Shown: positions 19,795 to 28,940 of the stretch, in pieces
Position numbering within the stretch: the stretch's first letter is position 1
Layout: every line of letters begins with the position of its first letter
NCBI RefSeq assembly: GCF_029395435.1
Contig: NZ_CP113915.1
Coordinates: forward strand, 496,001-560,000
Length of the DNA: 64,000 bases
Direction: 5' to 3'
Origin: Bifidobacterium sp. ESL0790
GTDB taxonomy: Bacteria > Actinomycetota > Actinomycetes > Actinomycetales > Bifidobacteriaceae
Position numbers and translations under genes: made by a program
Notes under the pieces: generated by a model
Database searches by the model: none
Told to the model about the DNA's origin: nothing
Seen by the model: the letters and a program-made list of their open reading frames with translations, nothing else

Positions 19795-21150
19795 ATGGGT
19801 GCTGTTCGTGTTGGTGGGTCGCAGGCGAAACATGTCTCGCCCTACGCCCGCCTCTTCGCCATCCCCGGCGTCAAGTCGTTCTGCCTGTCGGGCGCGGTGG
19901 CCCGTCTGCCGATTTCAATGATGAGCCTGGGCATCGTGCTCGCGCTCAACCATATGTACAACAACTGGACCATCGCCGGCACGATGAGCGCGGTCTACAT
20001 CCTCGCCGTCGCCGCCGTCACCCCGCTCTACGCCCGCCTCTTCGACCGCTTCGGCCAGCGCAAGGTGGGCTGGCCCGCGCTGGTGGCCTCGGTGGTGGCG
20101 ATGCTGGTCTTCGCCTTCGCCGCCTGGGCCCGCGTGCCGATTCCGGTGCTCTTCGCCCTGGCCATCGTGATGGGCTGCACCCAGTTCTCCTTCGGCGCCC
20201 TCGTGCGCACCCGCTGGGCCTACGCGCTGCGCCGCCCCGGCGACGAGGACCTGCTCGACACCGCCTACGCGCTCGAGTCGGGCATCGACGAGATGGTCTT
20301 CATCCTGGGCCCGATCCTCGCCGCGTTCCTCGCCACCTCGGTGAGCCCCGTCTCCCAGCTTTTCGTGCCGGCGCTGGCGTGCGGCGTGGGCGGCGTCATC
20401 TTCTTCTCGCTCAAGGATACCCAGCCTCCCATCGTCGAGAACGTGATGGTGGGTGCGGCTCCCGTCACCGACGAGGACGTGCGCGAGGCCCTGGCCAACC
20501 GCGGCGGCACCGAGGGCGCGCAGCTGCAGGAGGACGGCGTGAGCCTCAAGGTGCTGCACACCCACGCCGCCAAGCCCAAGAGCGTGCTGCTCTACGCCGG
20601 CGTCATCCCGCTTCTGGTCGTCTTCGTCGTCTTCAACATGAGCTTCAACGAGTTCGACGTCTCGGTCACCGCGATGATGAAGGCCATGGGCCGTGAGCAG
20701 TTCCTCGGCCTGCAGCTGGCGATGTTCGCCCTCGGCTCCTGCGTCGGCGCGTTCATCTTCGGCTCCAAGAAACCGAAGGGCTCCAACTGGCGCCACATGG
20801 TCGTCTATTTGGTGCTGCTCACCATCGGCTATGTGATGTGCCATGTGGTGATGGACAACCTGATCCTGCTCGGCATCTGCTCGGTGATCTCGGGCCTCTT
20901 CGTCTCGCCGCTGTTCGCCACGGGCAACCTCATCGTCAAAGACATCGTGCCCGCCGGCTCCCTGACCGAAGGCCTCTCGTGGGTCACCACGGCCGGTTCG
21001 GTGGGCACCTCGTTCGGTTCCTCGCTGGCCGGCATGGTCCTCGACGTCTCGAACCCGCATATCGGCCTGTTGCTGCCGATCGCCACCACGTTCGCCGCCG
21101 TGCCGCTGGCGGTGCTGGGCTGGTTCCTCGCGCGCAGGCACGCCAGCTAG
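19795..21150 (+). CDS. MFS transporter, copy 2 (paralogue of 3951-5363)
   Basis: Major facilitator of 451 residues, 12 helices, with a hydrophilic central loop near residues 205-255. It shares long stretches with the 3951-5363 protein: FAIPGVKSFCLSGAVARLP, WTIAGTMSAVYILAVA, LFDRFGQRKVGWPAL, FSFGALVRTRWAYALRRP and KPKGSNWRHMV. The start is set by AAAGGAGGGGAG 6-8 nt before ATG 19795. It follows a GNAT gene as copy 1 does, so the GNAT-MFS module was duplicated as a unit or both genes moved together. Function is probably drug or metabolite efflux; the substrate is unknown. Confidence 0.88.
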   Translation: MGAVRVGGSQAKHVSPYARLFAIPGVKSFCLSGAVARLPISMMSLGIVLALNHMYNNWTIAGTMSAVYILAVAAVTPLYARLFDRFGQRKVGWPALVASVVAMLVFAFAAWARVPIPVLFALAIVMGCTQFSFGALVRTRWAYALRRPGDEDLLDTAYALESGIDEMVFILGPILAAFLATSVSPVSQLFVPALACGVGGVIFFSLKDTQPPIVENVMVGAAPVTDEDVREALANRGGTEGAQLQEDGVSLKVLHTHAAKPKSVLLYAGVIPLLVVFVVFNMSFNEFDVSVTAMMKAMGREQFLGLQLAMFALGSCVGAFIFGSKKPKGSNWRHMVVYLVLLTIGYVMCHVVMDNLILLGICSVISGLFVSPLFATGNLIVKDIVPAGSLTEGLSWVTTAGSVGTSFGSSLAGMVLDVSNPHIGLLLPIATTFAAVPLAVLGWFLARRHAS

Positions 21151-21319
21151 GCAGGTCCGCAGGGGAGTGCCGGAGTGCCAGAGCGCAGGGAGCATTGTAA
21201 AGCGTAAACGCGAAATGTAGCTGTGCTCGCTGCTCGCCGTGCCTGTCACCCGCTGTTCGTCGCCTGTGGCTTGTGTGTACATTATTGTTCCTATATCAGC
21301 CGTATCCTTGAGACGGACG

Positions 21320-21347
21320 TATATGCCGATTAGAGATATCGGATATA
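21320..21347. promoter_or_regulatory. Inverted repeat upstream of dapB
   Basis: TATATGCCGAT (21320-21330) faces ATCGGATATA (21338-21347), and a third partial copy GATATGTCGGC follows. The dyad lies about 50 bp before dapB and may be an operator. Confidence 0.35.
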
Positions 21348-21398
21348 CCAGATATGTCGGCAACATGTGCCGGCAACGGTATCGAGAGTGAGGTTGCG

Positions 21399-22151
21399 AT
21401 GATTCGTGTTTCGGTGATTGGCGCGCAGGGGCGCATGGGCGCGAGCGTGGTCGGGGCCGTCGAGGCGGCCGACGACATGGAACTGGCCAAGAAGATCGGC
21501 ATGGACGACGACATCGCCGCCGTCACCCCTGGCAACACAGACGTGGCCGTCGAGTTCACCGTGCCCACGGCCTCGCTTGCCAACGTGCTCAAGCTCGTCG
21601 CCCAAGGCGTCAACGTGGTGGTGGGCACCACCGGCTGGACCGACGAGAAGATGGCGCAGGTCAAGGCGGCGCTCGCCAAGGCCCCGAAGGCAGGCCAGTC
21701 CGTCTTCATCGCCCCGAACTTCGCCATCTCCGCCGTGCTCGCCGACAAGTTCGCGGCGCAGGCGGCCAAATACTTCACCTCCGCCGAGGTCATCGAGCTG
21801 CATCATCCCGACAAGGTCGACGCCCCCTCCGGCACCGCCATCCACACCGCCCAGGCCATCGCCAAGGCCCGCGCCGACGCCGGCAGCGCCCCGATGCCCG
21901 ACGGCACCCAGGGCGAGGCCGCCTCGCGTGGCCAGGTCGTCGACGGCGTGCACGTCCACGCGGTGCGCCTGCAGGGCCTGAACGCCCACGAGGAGGTGCT
22001 GCTGGGCAACACCGGCGAGCAGCTGGTCATTCGCGCCGACAGCTTCGACCGCGCCTCCTTCATGCCCGGCGTGCTGCTCGCGGTGCGCAACATCGCCTCG
22101 GGCTCCCACCCCGGCCTCACCGTCGGCCTTGATTCCTTCCTCGACCTCTAG
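21399..22151 (+). CDS. dapB: 4-hydroxy-tetrahydrodipicolinate reductase
   Basis: Reduces the DapA product with NAD(P)H in the lysine and diaminopimelate pathway, cytoplasmic, 250 residues. Nucleotide-binding GAQGRMG is at the N-terminus. GTTGWTDE and the signature ELHHPDKVDAPSGTA carry the catalytic His and Lys. Length matches the family. The start ATG 21399 follows a GAG-rich site and puts the Rossmann strand (IRVSVIG) at the very N-terminus. It is the first gene of a run ending in dapA, with two acyltransferase genes between. Confidence 0.96.
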   Translation: MIRVSVIGAQGRMGASVVGAVEAADDMELAKKIGMDDDIAAVTPGNTDVAVEFTVPTASLANVLKLVAQGVNVVVGTTGWTDEKMAQVKAALAKAPKAGQSVFIAPNFAISAVLADKFAAQAAKYFTSAEVIELHHPDKVDAPSGTAIHTAQAIAKARADAGSAPMPDGTQGEAASRGQVVDGVHVHAVRLQGLNAHEEVLLGNTGEQLVIRADSFDRASFMPGVLLAVRNIASGSHPGLTVGLDSFLDL

Positions 22152-22160
22152 GAGTCGCGC

Positions 22161-23309
22161 TTGCCGACCTCCGACACCCAACGGCCCGCCAACACTGAAG
22201 GACCCGTTGCCGCTTCACCCGCGCCGCAGATGGCCGGAGCCGCCGCGACCTCCGAAGCGTCGTCGCTCTCGCCCGCGCACGGCCCTCGCCAGCGGGTGGC
22301 CTGGGTCGACACGGCCAAGGGCATCACCATGTTCCTGGTGTTCTTCGGCCATCTCAACGCCACATGGTTCCCCGCGCTCGCCTCGACGATCGGCGTCATC
22401 TTCCTGTTCCACATGCCCGCGTTCTTCGTGCTCAGCGGCATCTTCTTCCGCCCCGGCGGCAGCTTTGTGCGCCTGGTCAAGCATCGCGCCTGGCAGCTGC
22501 TCGTGCCGTATTATGCGTTCTCCCTGCTGCTGCTCGGCCAGACGCTCGGCAAGAATGTGGTCCCGGCCTTCTACGCGGGCCGTCCCGGGCGCGAGGGCAC
22601 CCTGGGCCAGGACGTCGTGGCGATCATCCTCAACACCACCGATGGCCTGTGGTTCCTGTGGTCGCTGTTCACCGCCTCACTGCTCTTGTGGTGCATCGTG
22701 CGGGTGTGCGGCGAGCGGTTCCTGATCCCAATCGCGCTGGCGCTGCTGGTGGCCGACGCCGCGCTCCGGCATGTGCTCACGCGCCCGTTGCCGTTCTCGC
22801 TCAACCAGGTGCTCGGCTCCACGGCCTACGTCGCGCTCGGCTTCGCGTGCCGAAAGGTGCTGCTGGCACTGACCCGCCGCCGTGCCGCCTGGCTCGCCTT
22901 GGCCTCCACGGTGGTTTTCGCCGGTCTCGCGTGGCTCTCCATGCTTCCGGCGGTCAGCGCCCGGTGGATGGTGGCCTCGGCCGTCTCCATCCTCGCCTCG
23001 TTGTTCGGCACCGGCATGCTGCTTGGCTTCTCCCGCCTGCTGCCGGCGCTGCGGCCGGTCACGTTCGTCGGGCGTGCGACGCTGATCTATTATTCGCTCA
23101 ACGACATCGTGCTCAAGGCCTGCAAGCTCGTGGTCTTCAAGCTGTCTCCGGTGGCCTCGGCCGCGCTGCCCGCCTTCGGCCAGTTCGCCGAGGGGCTTCT
23201 TGTCACCTTGTTCGCCATGGCGCTGGTGGGGTTGCTCGTGCCGTTGCTGAAGCGCTACCTGTGGTGGGCCGTCGGCCTGCCCGGTCCGCAGCGCTGGGGC
23301 CGCAAGTAG
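22161..23309 (+). CDS. Membrane acyltransferase family 3 (fucose 4-O-acetylase-like), copy 1
   Basis: Integral membrane O-acyltransferase of 382 residues, expected to acetylate a cell-surface sugar. After a hydrophilic N-terminus of about 45 residues comes the family signature WVDTAKGITMFLVFFGHLN with the proposed catalytic His. HMPAFFVLSGIFF and TTDGLWFLWSLFTASLLLW are also typical. About ten membrane helices are predicted. A TTG start at 22161 fits AGGAG 6 nt upstream, only 9 bp after the dapB stop. The next gene is a paralogue. Target could be peptidoglycan, teichoic acid or exopolysaccharide; this cannot be decided. Confidence 0.83.
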   Translation: MPTSDTQRPANTEGPVAASPAPQMAGAAATSEASSLSPAHGPRQRVAWVDTAKGITMFLVFFGHLNATWFPALASTIGVIFLFHMPAFFVLSGIFFRPGGSFVRLVKHRAWQLLVPYYAFSLLLLGQTLGKNVVPAFYAGRPGREGTLGQDVVAIILNTTDGLWFLWSLFTASLLLWCIVRVCGERFLIPIALALLVADAALRHVLTRPLPFSLNQVLGSTAYVALGFACRKVLLALTRRRAAWLALASTVVFAGLAWLSMLPAVSARWMVASAVSILASLFGTGMLLGFSRLLPALRPVTFVGRATLIYYSLNDIVLKACKLVVFKLSPVASAALPAFGQFAEGLLVTLFAMALVGLLVPLLKRYLWWAVGLPGPQRWGRK

Positions 23310-23454
23310 TTCCGTAGCTTGAGAACCTATATTATCTGGAAGCGCGATGCCAACGTGAATGATAGGAATCGAAGGCTTGTGGTGCCGTTGATGCATTATG
23401 CTGGTGCTGTCGGTTAACAAGTGATGCGGATTACTGAACTTCTGTGGAGATGAC

Positions 23455-24588
23455 GTGGATTACGAGGATGGCAAGGCCGAGGTGAGCGGCGCGAGGCCCG
23501 AAGACACGGCTTCCGCATATTCCGCACCCACCCCGCGCCAACGCGTCGCCTGGATTGACGTCGCCAAGGCCATCACGATGTTCCTGGTGGTCTACGGCCA
23601 CATCAACACAAACTGGCTTCCCGGCCCCGGCGTCTCCATCGGCGTCATCTACCTCTTCCACATGCCCGCGTTCTTCCTGCTCAGCGGCATCTTCTTCTCC
23701 GCCGACCGCCCGTTCCTCTCCCTGGCCAAGCACCGCGCCTACCAGCTGCTGGAGCCCTATTATTTCTTCGCCGTGATCGTCTTCCTCAAGAAGGCCTTGC
23801 AGATTCTCTTCTCATGGCTGCGGCATGGCACCGGCGCCGAGGCATCCTCGTCGTTCAAAGCGTTGCTCAAGGCGCAGGTTCCCGTGCTGTTCAACACCAC
23901 CGATGGCCTGTGGTTCCTTTGGTCGTTGTTCACCGCGTCATTGCTCCTATGGTGCATCCTCAAGGCCTGCCACGGCCGTTTCCTTGTGCCCATCTCGTTG
24001 GCCCTGCTGGTCGCCGACGCGGCGGTGAGGCATGTCATCGTGGTGCCGCTGCCCTTCTTTCTCAACCGCGTGCTCAGCTCGACGGCCTACCTGGCCCTGG
24101 GCTACGCCTTCCGTTCCCAGTTGCGCCGTCTCAGCCGTGCGTGGGGCGCGGGCCTGTTCGCGGGATGCGGGGCGGTGTTCGCGGCGCTGGCCTGGGCCTA
24201 TTTCGCGCTCACCCCCGGAAAACCTTGGTGGTTCACCGATCTGGTGACCATCCCGGCCTCGCTCTTCGGCATCTCTATGCTCCTCGGGTTCGCCCGGATT
24301 ATCCCCGCATGGCGTCCGCTGAGGTTCGTGGGCGGGGCCACGCTGATCTATTACGGCCTCAACAATCCCATGGTGAACATCTGCGAGCAGGTGTTCGCCG
24401 CTCTCGTCAAGACGCCGGTGACCGCGCTGCCGATATTCTGGCAGGATATGCTCGGCGTCGCGCTTTCGCTGGCCGCGATGCTGCTGATCGCCGTTCTCGT
24501 CCCGTTGCTCAGGCGCTACCTGTGGTGGGGCGTGGGTCTGCGCAAGCCCGCGAAAGCCGGGGCGAAGCGGGTGGCGGCCGCCTCGTGA
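23455..24588 (+). CDS. Membrane acyltransferase family 3, copy 2
   Basis: Paralogue of the preceding protein, 377 residues. It keeps WIDVAKAITMFLVVYGHIN, HMPAFFLLSGIFFSADRP and TTDGLWFLWSLFTASLLLW, and the same C-terminal LRRYLWWGVGL. The start is read as GTG 23455 with TGGAGA a few bases upstream. It likely modifies a related surface glycan with different specificity. A 145-bp gap separates the two copies and contains no terminator that I can recognise. Confidence 0.83.
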   Translation: MDYEDGKAEVSGARPEDTASAYSAPTPRQRVAWIDVAKAITMFLVVYGHINTNWLPGPGVSIGVIYLFHMPAFFLLSGIFFSADRPFLSLAKHRAYQLLEPYYFFAVIVFLKKALQILFSWLRHGTGAEASSSFKALLKAQVPVLFNTTDGLWFLWSLFTASLLLWCILKACHGRFLVPISLALLVADAAVRHVIVVPLPFFLNRVLSSTAYLALGYAFRSQLRRLSRAWGAGLFAGCGAVFAALAWAYFALTPGKPWWFTDLVTIPASLFGISMLLGFARIIPAWRPLRFVGGATLIYYGLNNPMVNICEQVFAALVKTPVTALPIFWQDMLGVALSLAAMLLIAVLVPLLRRYLWWGVGLRKPAKAGAKRVAAAS

Positions 24589-24653
24589 ACGCTAGGCGAG
24601 GAATTGTCGAGGAATGCTGTTTAGCGTCCCGCCCGCGAAGTAGCGTAGCAACT

Positions 24654-25565
24654 ATGAGTGAGTCTTCCATGCATCTTCTTGACCCAGCGCCATTCGGGAG
24701 GGTTCTGCCCGCCATGGTGACGCCGATGCATCATGATGGTTCCATTGATTACGAGACCGCCGTGAGCCTGGCCAAGCATCTTGTCGCCGACGGCGCGGAT
24801 GGCCTCTTGGTCAACGGCACCACCGGTGAGTCGCCGGTCACCCACATGGACGAGAAGGTCAAGCTGGTGCGTGTGGTCAAGCAGGCCGTCAGCGTGCCGG
24901 TCATCTCCGGGGCGGGCTCCAACGACACCGCCCACACCGTGCGCATGGTCGAGCAGACCCAGGAGGCCGGGGCCGACGCGGTCCTGGTGGTCGCTCCCTA
25001 TTACTCGCGTCCTTCGCAAGAGGGTATTTTCCAGCACTACAAGGCCGTCAACGAATCCGCCGAGAAGCCCATCATCGTCTACGACGTGCCGGGCCGCACC
25101 GGCGTGCACCTTTCGCTTGACACGTATTGCCGTTTGGCCGGGCTCGACCATATCAAGGCCGTCAAGGACGCCACGGGCGACATCGCCGGCGCGGTGCGCA
25201 AGCGCTTGGAGACGGGCCTGACCTGGTACTCCGGCGACGACGCGCTCTTCCTGCCGTTCCTTTCGATCGGCGCGGTGGGCGTCATCTCGGTGATCGCGCA
25301 TGTCGCGAGCTCGCCGATGCGCCAGCTCGCCAGCGCCTTCGATCGCGGCGACATCCACGAGGCCCAGCGCATCGCGTTGCGTCTGGCCCCGCTGGTCGAC
25401 GCCGTCAACGGCACCGGGTTCCAAGGCGTGCTGGCCAAGGCCGCGTTGCACGAGCGTGGGTGGCTCGACGAGACCACCATGCGCCTGCCGAACGTCGGGC
25501 CGGGGGACGCGGAATACCAGCGTGCCCACCAGGGCATGGTCGATGCCGGCATTCTGGAAGCGTGA
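24654..25565 (+). CDS. dapA: 4-hydroxy-tetrahydrodipicolinate synthase
   Basis: Condenses pyruvate with aspartate semialdehyde, first committed step to diaminopimelate and lysine, 303 residues. Seen motifs: NGTTGESPV, PYYSRPSQEG with the proton-relay Tyr, YDVPGRTG with the second Tyr, and HIKAVKDATGD with the Schiff-base Lys. The start MSESSMHLLDPAPFG gives the usual length; no strong Shine-Dalgarno sequence is seen, so it may be leaderless or weakly initiated. ATG 24669 is an alternative. Together with dapB it feeds peptidoglycan synthesis. Confidence 0.96.
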   Translation: MSESSMHLLDPAPFGRVLPAMVTPMHHDGSIDYETAVSLAKHLVADGADGLLVNGTTGESPVTHMDEKVKLVRVVKQAVSVPVISGAGSNDTAHTVRMVEQTQEAGADAVLVVAPYYSRPSQEGIFQHYKAVNESAEKPIIVYDVPGRTGVHLSLDTYCRLAGLDHIKAVKDATGDIAGAVRKRLETGLTWYSGDDALFLPFLSIGAVGVISVIAHVASSPMRQLASAFDRGDIHEAQRIALRLAPLVDAVNGTGFQGVLAKAALHERGWLDETTMRLPNVGPGDAEYQRAHQGMVDAGILEA

Positions 25566-25722
25566 GGCGACGACAGGTCGCGTCATTCCGGCGGGAAGCC
25601 GGAGAGATTCACCGAGCGGGTCGGTCACCGGGGCGTATTGCGCCCATCGGTGTTCGCCCGCCGTTCCATTCCTCGTCCGCGCATAGGCGCGGACAACAAA
25701 TAACAGAAATCAACAAGACAAT

Positions 25723-27693
25723 ATGACAGATACAGAAGAAAAAACAACAGCCACCACGCGTCGTCGTGGCAGCGCCAGCAAATCCCGCGCCCGCAAAAGC
25801 GAGGAGACCACGGCCAGCCGTGGCACCAAGCGCAGCGGCGCCAAGTCCACCGGTCGTTCCGGCGGCTCCCGTCGTTCCAGCAATTCCAGTCGCGGCAACA
25901 ACAACCGTGGCGGCTCCCGCTCCGGCGGCCAGCGCCGCAACCCGCGCGCCAGCCGCACCCCGGGCACCTCGCCCAACCAGGACGCCGTGCTGATCGCCCC
26001 GCCGAAGTACCGCAAGGGCTCCATGCGCATCGTGCCGCTCGGCGGCCTGGGCGAGATCGGCCGCAACATGAACGTGATCGAGTACAACGGCCACTTGCTG
26101 CTGGTCGATTGCGGCGTGCTCTTCCCCGATGAGGAGCAACCCGGCGTCGACCTCATCCTCCCCGATTTCAACTACATCAAGGACCGTCTCGACGACATCG
26201 AGGCCCTCGTCCTCACCCACGGCCACGAGGACCACATCGGCGGCGTGCCCTACCTGCTGAATCTGCGCCCGGACATCCCGCTGATCGGCTCGAAGCTCAC
26301 GCTCGCCTTCGTCAAGGCCAAGTGCGAGGAGCATCATCAGAACCCGCGCTGCGTCGAGGTCAGCGGCCGCGACAAGCTCAAGGTCGGCCCATTCAACCTC
26401 GAATTCGTGGCCGTCACCCACTCGATCCCCGACGCGCTGGCCGTGTGCATCAGTACTCCTGCTGGCACCGTCATCGACACCGGCGACTTCAAGCTCGACC
26501 AGCTGCCCATCGACCACCGCATCACCGATCTGGTGGAGTTCGGCAAGCTCGGCGAGAAGGGCGTCGACCTGGTGATGGTCGATTCCACCAACGCCGAGGT
26601 CCCCGGCTTCGTTCGCCCCGAAAGCACCATCGGCCCCGAGCTCGAGCGCGCCTTCAGCGAGGCCACCCGCAAGATCATCGTCGCCTCCTTCTCCAGCCAC
26701 GTCCATCGCGTCCAGCAGGTGGTTGACGCTGCGCACAAGGTCGGCCGCAAGGTCGTCTTCGTCGGCCGTTCGATGGTGCGCAACATGTCCATCGCCGCCG
26801 ATCTCGGCTACCTGCACATCCCCGAAGGCACCGTCGTCGACCTGAAGAAGGCCAAGGACATCCAGGACAACAAGCTGGTCTACATGTGCACCGGTTCGCA
26901 GGGCGAGCCGATGGCCGCGCTCGGCCGCATCGCCGACGGCACCCACCGCGACATCACCATCAACGAGTTCGACACCGTCGTGATGGCTAGCTCCCTGATT
27001 CCCGGCAACGAGAACGAGGTCTATGGCATGATCAACAAACTCGTGCAGAAGGGCGCCCGCGTGGTGAACCGCGACAACGCGAAGATCCACGTCTCCGGCC
27101 ACTCCAACGAGGGCGAGCTCACCTACTTCTACAACATCCTGAAGCCCAAGTGCGTCATGCCGATCCACGGCGAGAACCGCCACCTGGTCGCCAACGGCCT
27201 CGTGGCCGTCAAGACCGGCGTCGACCCCAACAACGTCGTGCTCGCCGAGGATGGCGACGTGGTCGACCTCTACCATGGCAAGGCCGCGGTCGTCGGCTCC
27301 GTGCCGTGCGGTTATGTCTACGTCGATGGCGACACGGTCGGCGAGCTCACCGACGATGAGCTCGAGAAGCGCAAGATCCTCGGCACCGAGGGCTTCGTCT
27401 CCGCTTTCGCCGTGGTCGACACCGACGCCAAGAACGTCATCTCCGGCCCGAAGGTCTACCTCAACGCGATGCCCGAGGACGAGAGCGAGTTCGAGAAGGT
27501 GCGCCACCAGATCGTCCAGCAGCTTGAGGACGCGATGATGCAGGGCACCCACGACACCCACAAGCTCCAGCAGATCATGCGCCGCACCATCGGCGGTTGG
27601 GTCTCCCGTCAGCTGCACCGCAAGCCGATGATTGTGCCCGTCGTGGCCGACATCGCCCACGATGTGATCGACGGCACCCCGTCCGGTCGCTGA
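25723..27693 (+). CDS. rnj: Ribonuclease J
   Basis: Metallo-beta-lactamase / beta-CASP ribonuclease with 5'-3' exo- and endonuclease activity, central to mRNA and rRNA processing, 656 residues. The first ~85 residues are a basic, disordered arm rich in Ser, Arg, Lys, Gly and Asn. The catalytic core starts at RIVPLGGLGEIG. Metal ligands are in THGHEDHIGG. Beta-CASP motifs include FSSHVHRVQQV, TGSQGEPMAAL and SGHSNEGEL, then PIHGENRHL. Actinobacterial RNase J often has such an N-terminal arm. A terminator follows directly. Confidence 0.95.
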   Translation: MTDTEEKTTATTRRRGSASKSRARKSEETTASRGTKRSGAKSTGRSGGSRRSSNSSRGNNNRGGSRSGGQRRNPRASRTPGTSPNQDAVLIAPPKYRKGSMRIVPLGGLGEIGRNMNVIEYNGHLLLVDCGVLFPDEEQPGVDLILPDFNYIKDRLDDIEALVLTHGHEDHIGGVPYLLNLRPDIPLIGSKLTLAFVKAKCEEHHQNPRCVEVSGRDKLKVGPFNLEFVAVTHSIPDALAVCISTPAGTVIDTGDFKLDQLPIDHRITDLVEFGKLGEKGVDLVMVDSTNAEVPGFVRPESTIGPELERAFSEATRKIIVASFSSHVHRVQQVVDAAHKVGRKVVFVGRSMVRNMSIAADLGYLHIPEGTVVDLKKAKDIQDNKLVYMCTGSQGEPMAALGRIADGTHRDITINEFDTVVMASSLIPGNENEVYGMINKLVQKGARVVNRDNAKIHVSGHSNEGELTYFYNILKPKCVMPIHGENRHLVANGLVAVKTGVDPNNVVLAEDGDVVDLYHGKAAVVGSVPCGYVYVDGDTVGELTDDELEKRKILGTEGFVSAFAVVDTDAKNVISGPKVYLNAMPEDESEFEKVRHQIVQQLEDAMMQGTHDTHKLQQIMRRTIGGWVSRQLHRKPMIVPVVADIAHDVIDGTPSGR

Positions 27694-27714
27694 TTTAAAG
27701 ACCGTGAGCAATTT

Positions 27715-27745
27715 CCCCGGTAGGTTTCGCACCTGCCGGGGATTT
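27715..27745 (+). terminator. Rho-independent terminator of rnj
   Basis: CCCCGGTAGG (27715-27724) pairs with CCTGCCGGGG (27732-27741) with one G-U pair and a 7-nt loop; ATTTT follows. Confidence 0.85.
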
Positions 27746-27835
27746 TGCTATGGGGGGGGATTTGGCATATGAGAAATTTGCTATGTGAGGAAATTGCTAT
27801 GTGGGGAAATTGCCATATGTTGCCATACGTTACTA
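27742..27835 (+). repeat. Degenerate tandem repeat after rnj
   Basis: Five imperfect units of about 16-18 bp based on AATTTGCTATGTGGGGA, including an eight-G run at 27752-27759. It lies in the 352-bp gap (27694-28045) before the PAP2 gene, whose remainder shows no ORF or clear promoter. Confidence 0.6.
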
Positions 27836-28045
27836 TGTGAACTTTTCCCGAACTCTTGCTGTTCGCTGTCGCCAGAAGCGTTCGGTGGAATAGACTGTTG
27901 AATTTGGCATGGGCCAGTCACTCGGTCATATTGTCGAGATTGCCGCGAGGCACAAACGGTGAAGGGTGCGGCGTGACGGTCGTCTGTAATCACCAAACCG
28001 TCAAGCTGTCGACCCGCAAGTCTCCACATCACAAGGAATGAGCAT

Positions 28046-28888
28046 ATGAAAAAGATGTTTCCCGCCACGGCGATAGGCGCGCTGCTGCTGTTGATCGTCG
28101 GCACGTTCGCCGACCTGCGCATCGACCAGGCGCTCTGCATGCCCCACAACGGCTTCTCCCGCCTCTTCGAGCTGCTCGCGCCCGCCATCGGCGCCACGGT
28201 GCTGATGATCGGTGCCGCGCTCGTCTTCTGGACCTACGAGTTCGCGAAGGAACGGCTGGGCAAGTTGGTGGTTGCGGGGCTGGTCTACGTCGGCTCCACG
28301 CTCGTCGCGCTGGCGTTGTGCTTCAAATACTGCCACTGGTTCGGCGTGGTCTACGGGCTGGTGGCCGCGGTGCTCATCGCCTGCATCGTCCGCAAGATTC
28401 CCGACGACTTGCGGCGGCGCTACCGTTGGGCCGGCATCGCCATCGTGGCCGTGTTCCTGTGCTCGATGTGCGTGCTCGAGGTCGCCAAGATGGTGTGGGG
28501 CCGCGTCCGTTTCCGTGCGATGCAGGGTGATTTCGGCCTGTTCACCCCGTGGTACCACCCCAACGGCAAACATTATCTCTCCGCCGTCGCCGTGGCCGAC
28601 GACATCAAATCATTCCCCTCCGGCCACGCGTTCTTCGCCGGCTCCACCCTTTCGCTCTGCCTGCTCGCGTTGGTCAGCCCGCGTTGGAGGAGCAAGGAGA
28701 GCGTGGTCTACGCGGTCGCGCTCATCTACGCGCTGGTCGTGATGGTCAGCCGCATGATGCAGGGCGCCCATTTCCTTTCCGACGTCACCGTCGGCTTCGC
28801 CCTGCCGCTGCTCGCCCTGTGGCTGGCGCGTCACCTGTTGCTTAAGCAGCTGGCGCAGCATTATCCCGCCGAGTATCTGGCCCGTTGA
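28046..28888 (+). CDS. PAP2-family membrane phosphatase
   Basis: Integral membrane lipid phosphatase of 280 residues with about six helices. The three phosphatase motifs are present: KMVWGRVRFR (motif 1, Arg pair partly altered), FPSGHAFFAG (motif 2, catalytic His) and SRMMQGAHFLSDV (motif 3, nucleophile-relay His and Asp). Likely substrates are undecaprenyl diphosphate or phosphatidate on the outer face. AAGGA is 7 nt before ATG 28046. It is monocistronic and borders the accessory surface region. Confidence 0.88.
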   Translation: MKKMFPATAIGALLLLIVGTFADLRIDQALCMPHNGFSRLFELLAPAIGATVLMIGAALVFWTYEFAKERLGKLVVAGLVYVGSTLVALALCFKYCHWFGVVYGLVAAVLIACIVRKIPDDLRRRYRWAGIAIVAVFLCSMCVLEVAKMVWGRVRFRAMQGDFGLFTPWYHPNGKHYLSAVAVADDIKSFPSGHAFFAGSTLSLCLLALVSPRWRSKESVVYAVALIYALVVMVSRMMQGAHFLSDVTVGFALPLLALWLARHLLLKQLAQHYPAEYLAR

Positions 28889-28940
28889 AGTTTGTGCGGT
28901 AGTGGCGAGCTGATTGCTCGCTAAATTCGAATGAGAATCC

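Noticed and set aside
27752..27759. Eight-G run as a phase-variation tract
   Set aside because: It lies in an intergenic tandem repeat with no ORF or clear promoter across it.
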